From Hugenholtzia roseola DSM 9546 (GTDB taxonomy: Bacteria; Bacteroidota; Bacteroidia; Cytophagales; Bernardetiaceae), in NCBI RefSeq assembly GCF_000422585.1, contig NZ_KE383889.1, positions 16,974 to 69,494 on the forward strand: a stretch of DNA of 52,521 nt. The letters are read 5' to 3'. A program made the position numbers and the translations under genes. The notes beneath the pieces were generated by a model. The model saw only the letters and a list, made by a program, of their open reading frames with translations, did not search any database and had not been told where the DNA came from. Positions 52,258 through 52,521 of this stretch are shown in pieces (positions within the stretch are counted from its first letter, which is position 1; each line of letters opens with the position of its first letter).

Positions 52258-52521
52258 ATGGCAAAATACATCAATCCCTACACCGATTTTGGCTTTAAAA
52301 AGCTCTTTGGCGAAGAGGCAAATAAAGACCTTTTGATTGATTTTTTAAACCAACTTCTACCTGCTCACCATCAAATTGCCGAGTTAAACTTTCGCAATGT
52401 AGAAAATTTGGCGGATTTATCAGTAGAAAGAAAAGCCATTTTCGATATTCATTGTAAGGCACTTTCGGGTGAAAGGTTTATCGTAGAGATGCAAAAAGCA
52501 AAGGTAAAATACTTCAAAGAT
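52258..52521 (+). CDS. Rpn-family recombination-promoting nuclease/putative transposase (partial)
   Basis: The frame runs from ATG 52258 to the window edge. The opening MAKYINPYTDFGFKKLFG and the later SGERFIVEMQKAKVKYF match the Rpn/PD-(D/E)XK family annotated as 'putative transposase'. The E/Q motif of the nuclease core (VEMQ) is visible. These proteins cut DNA and are often multicopy and mobile in Bacteroidota. A near-match -7 box (TATCTTCG) lies about 30 bases upstream. Only 88 residues are visible. Confidence 0.85.
   Translation, partial: MAKYINPYTDFGFKKLFGEEANKDLLIDFLNQLLPAHHQIAELNFRNVENLADLSVERKAIFDIHCKALSGERFIVEMQKAKVKYFKD

Noticed and set aside
1-52521. tRNA or rRNA genes and CRISPR arrays
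   Set aside because: No convincing tRNA-like cloverleaf, rRNA stretch or repeat-spacer array was seen on either strand by eye; a tRNAscan-SE and CRISPR finder run would be decisive.

Overview
The window looks like chromosomal DNA of a Bacteroidota bacterium, most likely a gliding or marine type of the Cytophagales. The evidence is a PorP/SprF-family protein of type IX secretion, two TonB-dependent receptors with N-terminal carboxypeptidase-regulatory-like domains, the DUF6452-DUF6048 pair, and many lipoproteins. Several gene starts are preceded by Bacteroidota-type promoters (a -33 TTTG and a -7 TAnnTTTG). The genus cannot be told from the sequence alone. I see no rRNA, tRNA, CRISPR array, prophage or transposase gene.

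Layout. 1-3.4 kb: end of an unknown gene, two GC-rich hairpins, an Mpo1-like membrane protein, a class C beta-lactamase-like hydrolase and two exported unknowns. 3.4-9 kb: iron-type alcohol dehydrogenase, TonB receptor, DtxR/MntR regulator and CysQ. 9-16 kb: two TPR/SpoIIE phosphatase sensors around a methyltransferase. 16-20 kb: housekeeping genes (L25, a GreA-like factor, cmk, truB) and a CheY-like regulator with a structured 670 bp spacer. 20-28 kb: a long plus-strand run (PorP/SprF, M16 peptidase, enoyl-CoA hydratase, 2OG oxygenase, TonB receptor, RfbC, patatin). 28-31 kb: a possible structured RNA, mnmA and a glycosyltransferase. 31-35 kb, minus strand: Na/Pi symporter, S1/P1-like phospholipase C and an NtrC-type regulator. 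35-39 kb: a third TPR/SpoIIE protein and ribD. 39-45 kb: two lipoproteins, a WYL regulator, lptC, a CorC/HlyC-like protein. 45-52.5 kb: recA, a lipoprotein, gatC, a second patatin, DUF6452-DUF6048, an M23/LysM peptidase and the start of an Rpn-family nuclease/transposase.

Two things stand out. First, an interspersed non-autonomous element of about 166-173 bp has terminal inverted repeats (CAGTAATGTTAA..) and 10-bp target duplications. Four full copies lie at 35.1, 38.7, 41.6 and 42.0 kb. A fifth copy at 41.5-41.9 kb is split by the 41.6 kb copy and apparently supplies the stop codon of the WYL regulator; another copy sits in the lptC leader. Second, three large TPR-transmembrane-coiled-coil-PP2C proteins lie within 28 kb, two of them almost adjacent. 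They suggest an expanded phosphatase-output signalling family whose inputs and targets are unknown.

All function calls are from reading the sequence. No database search was run.
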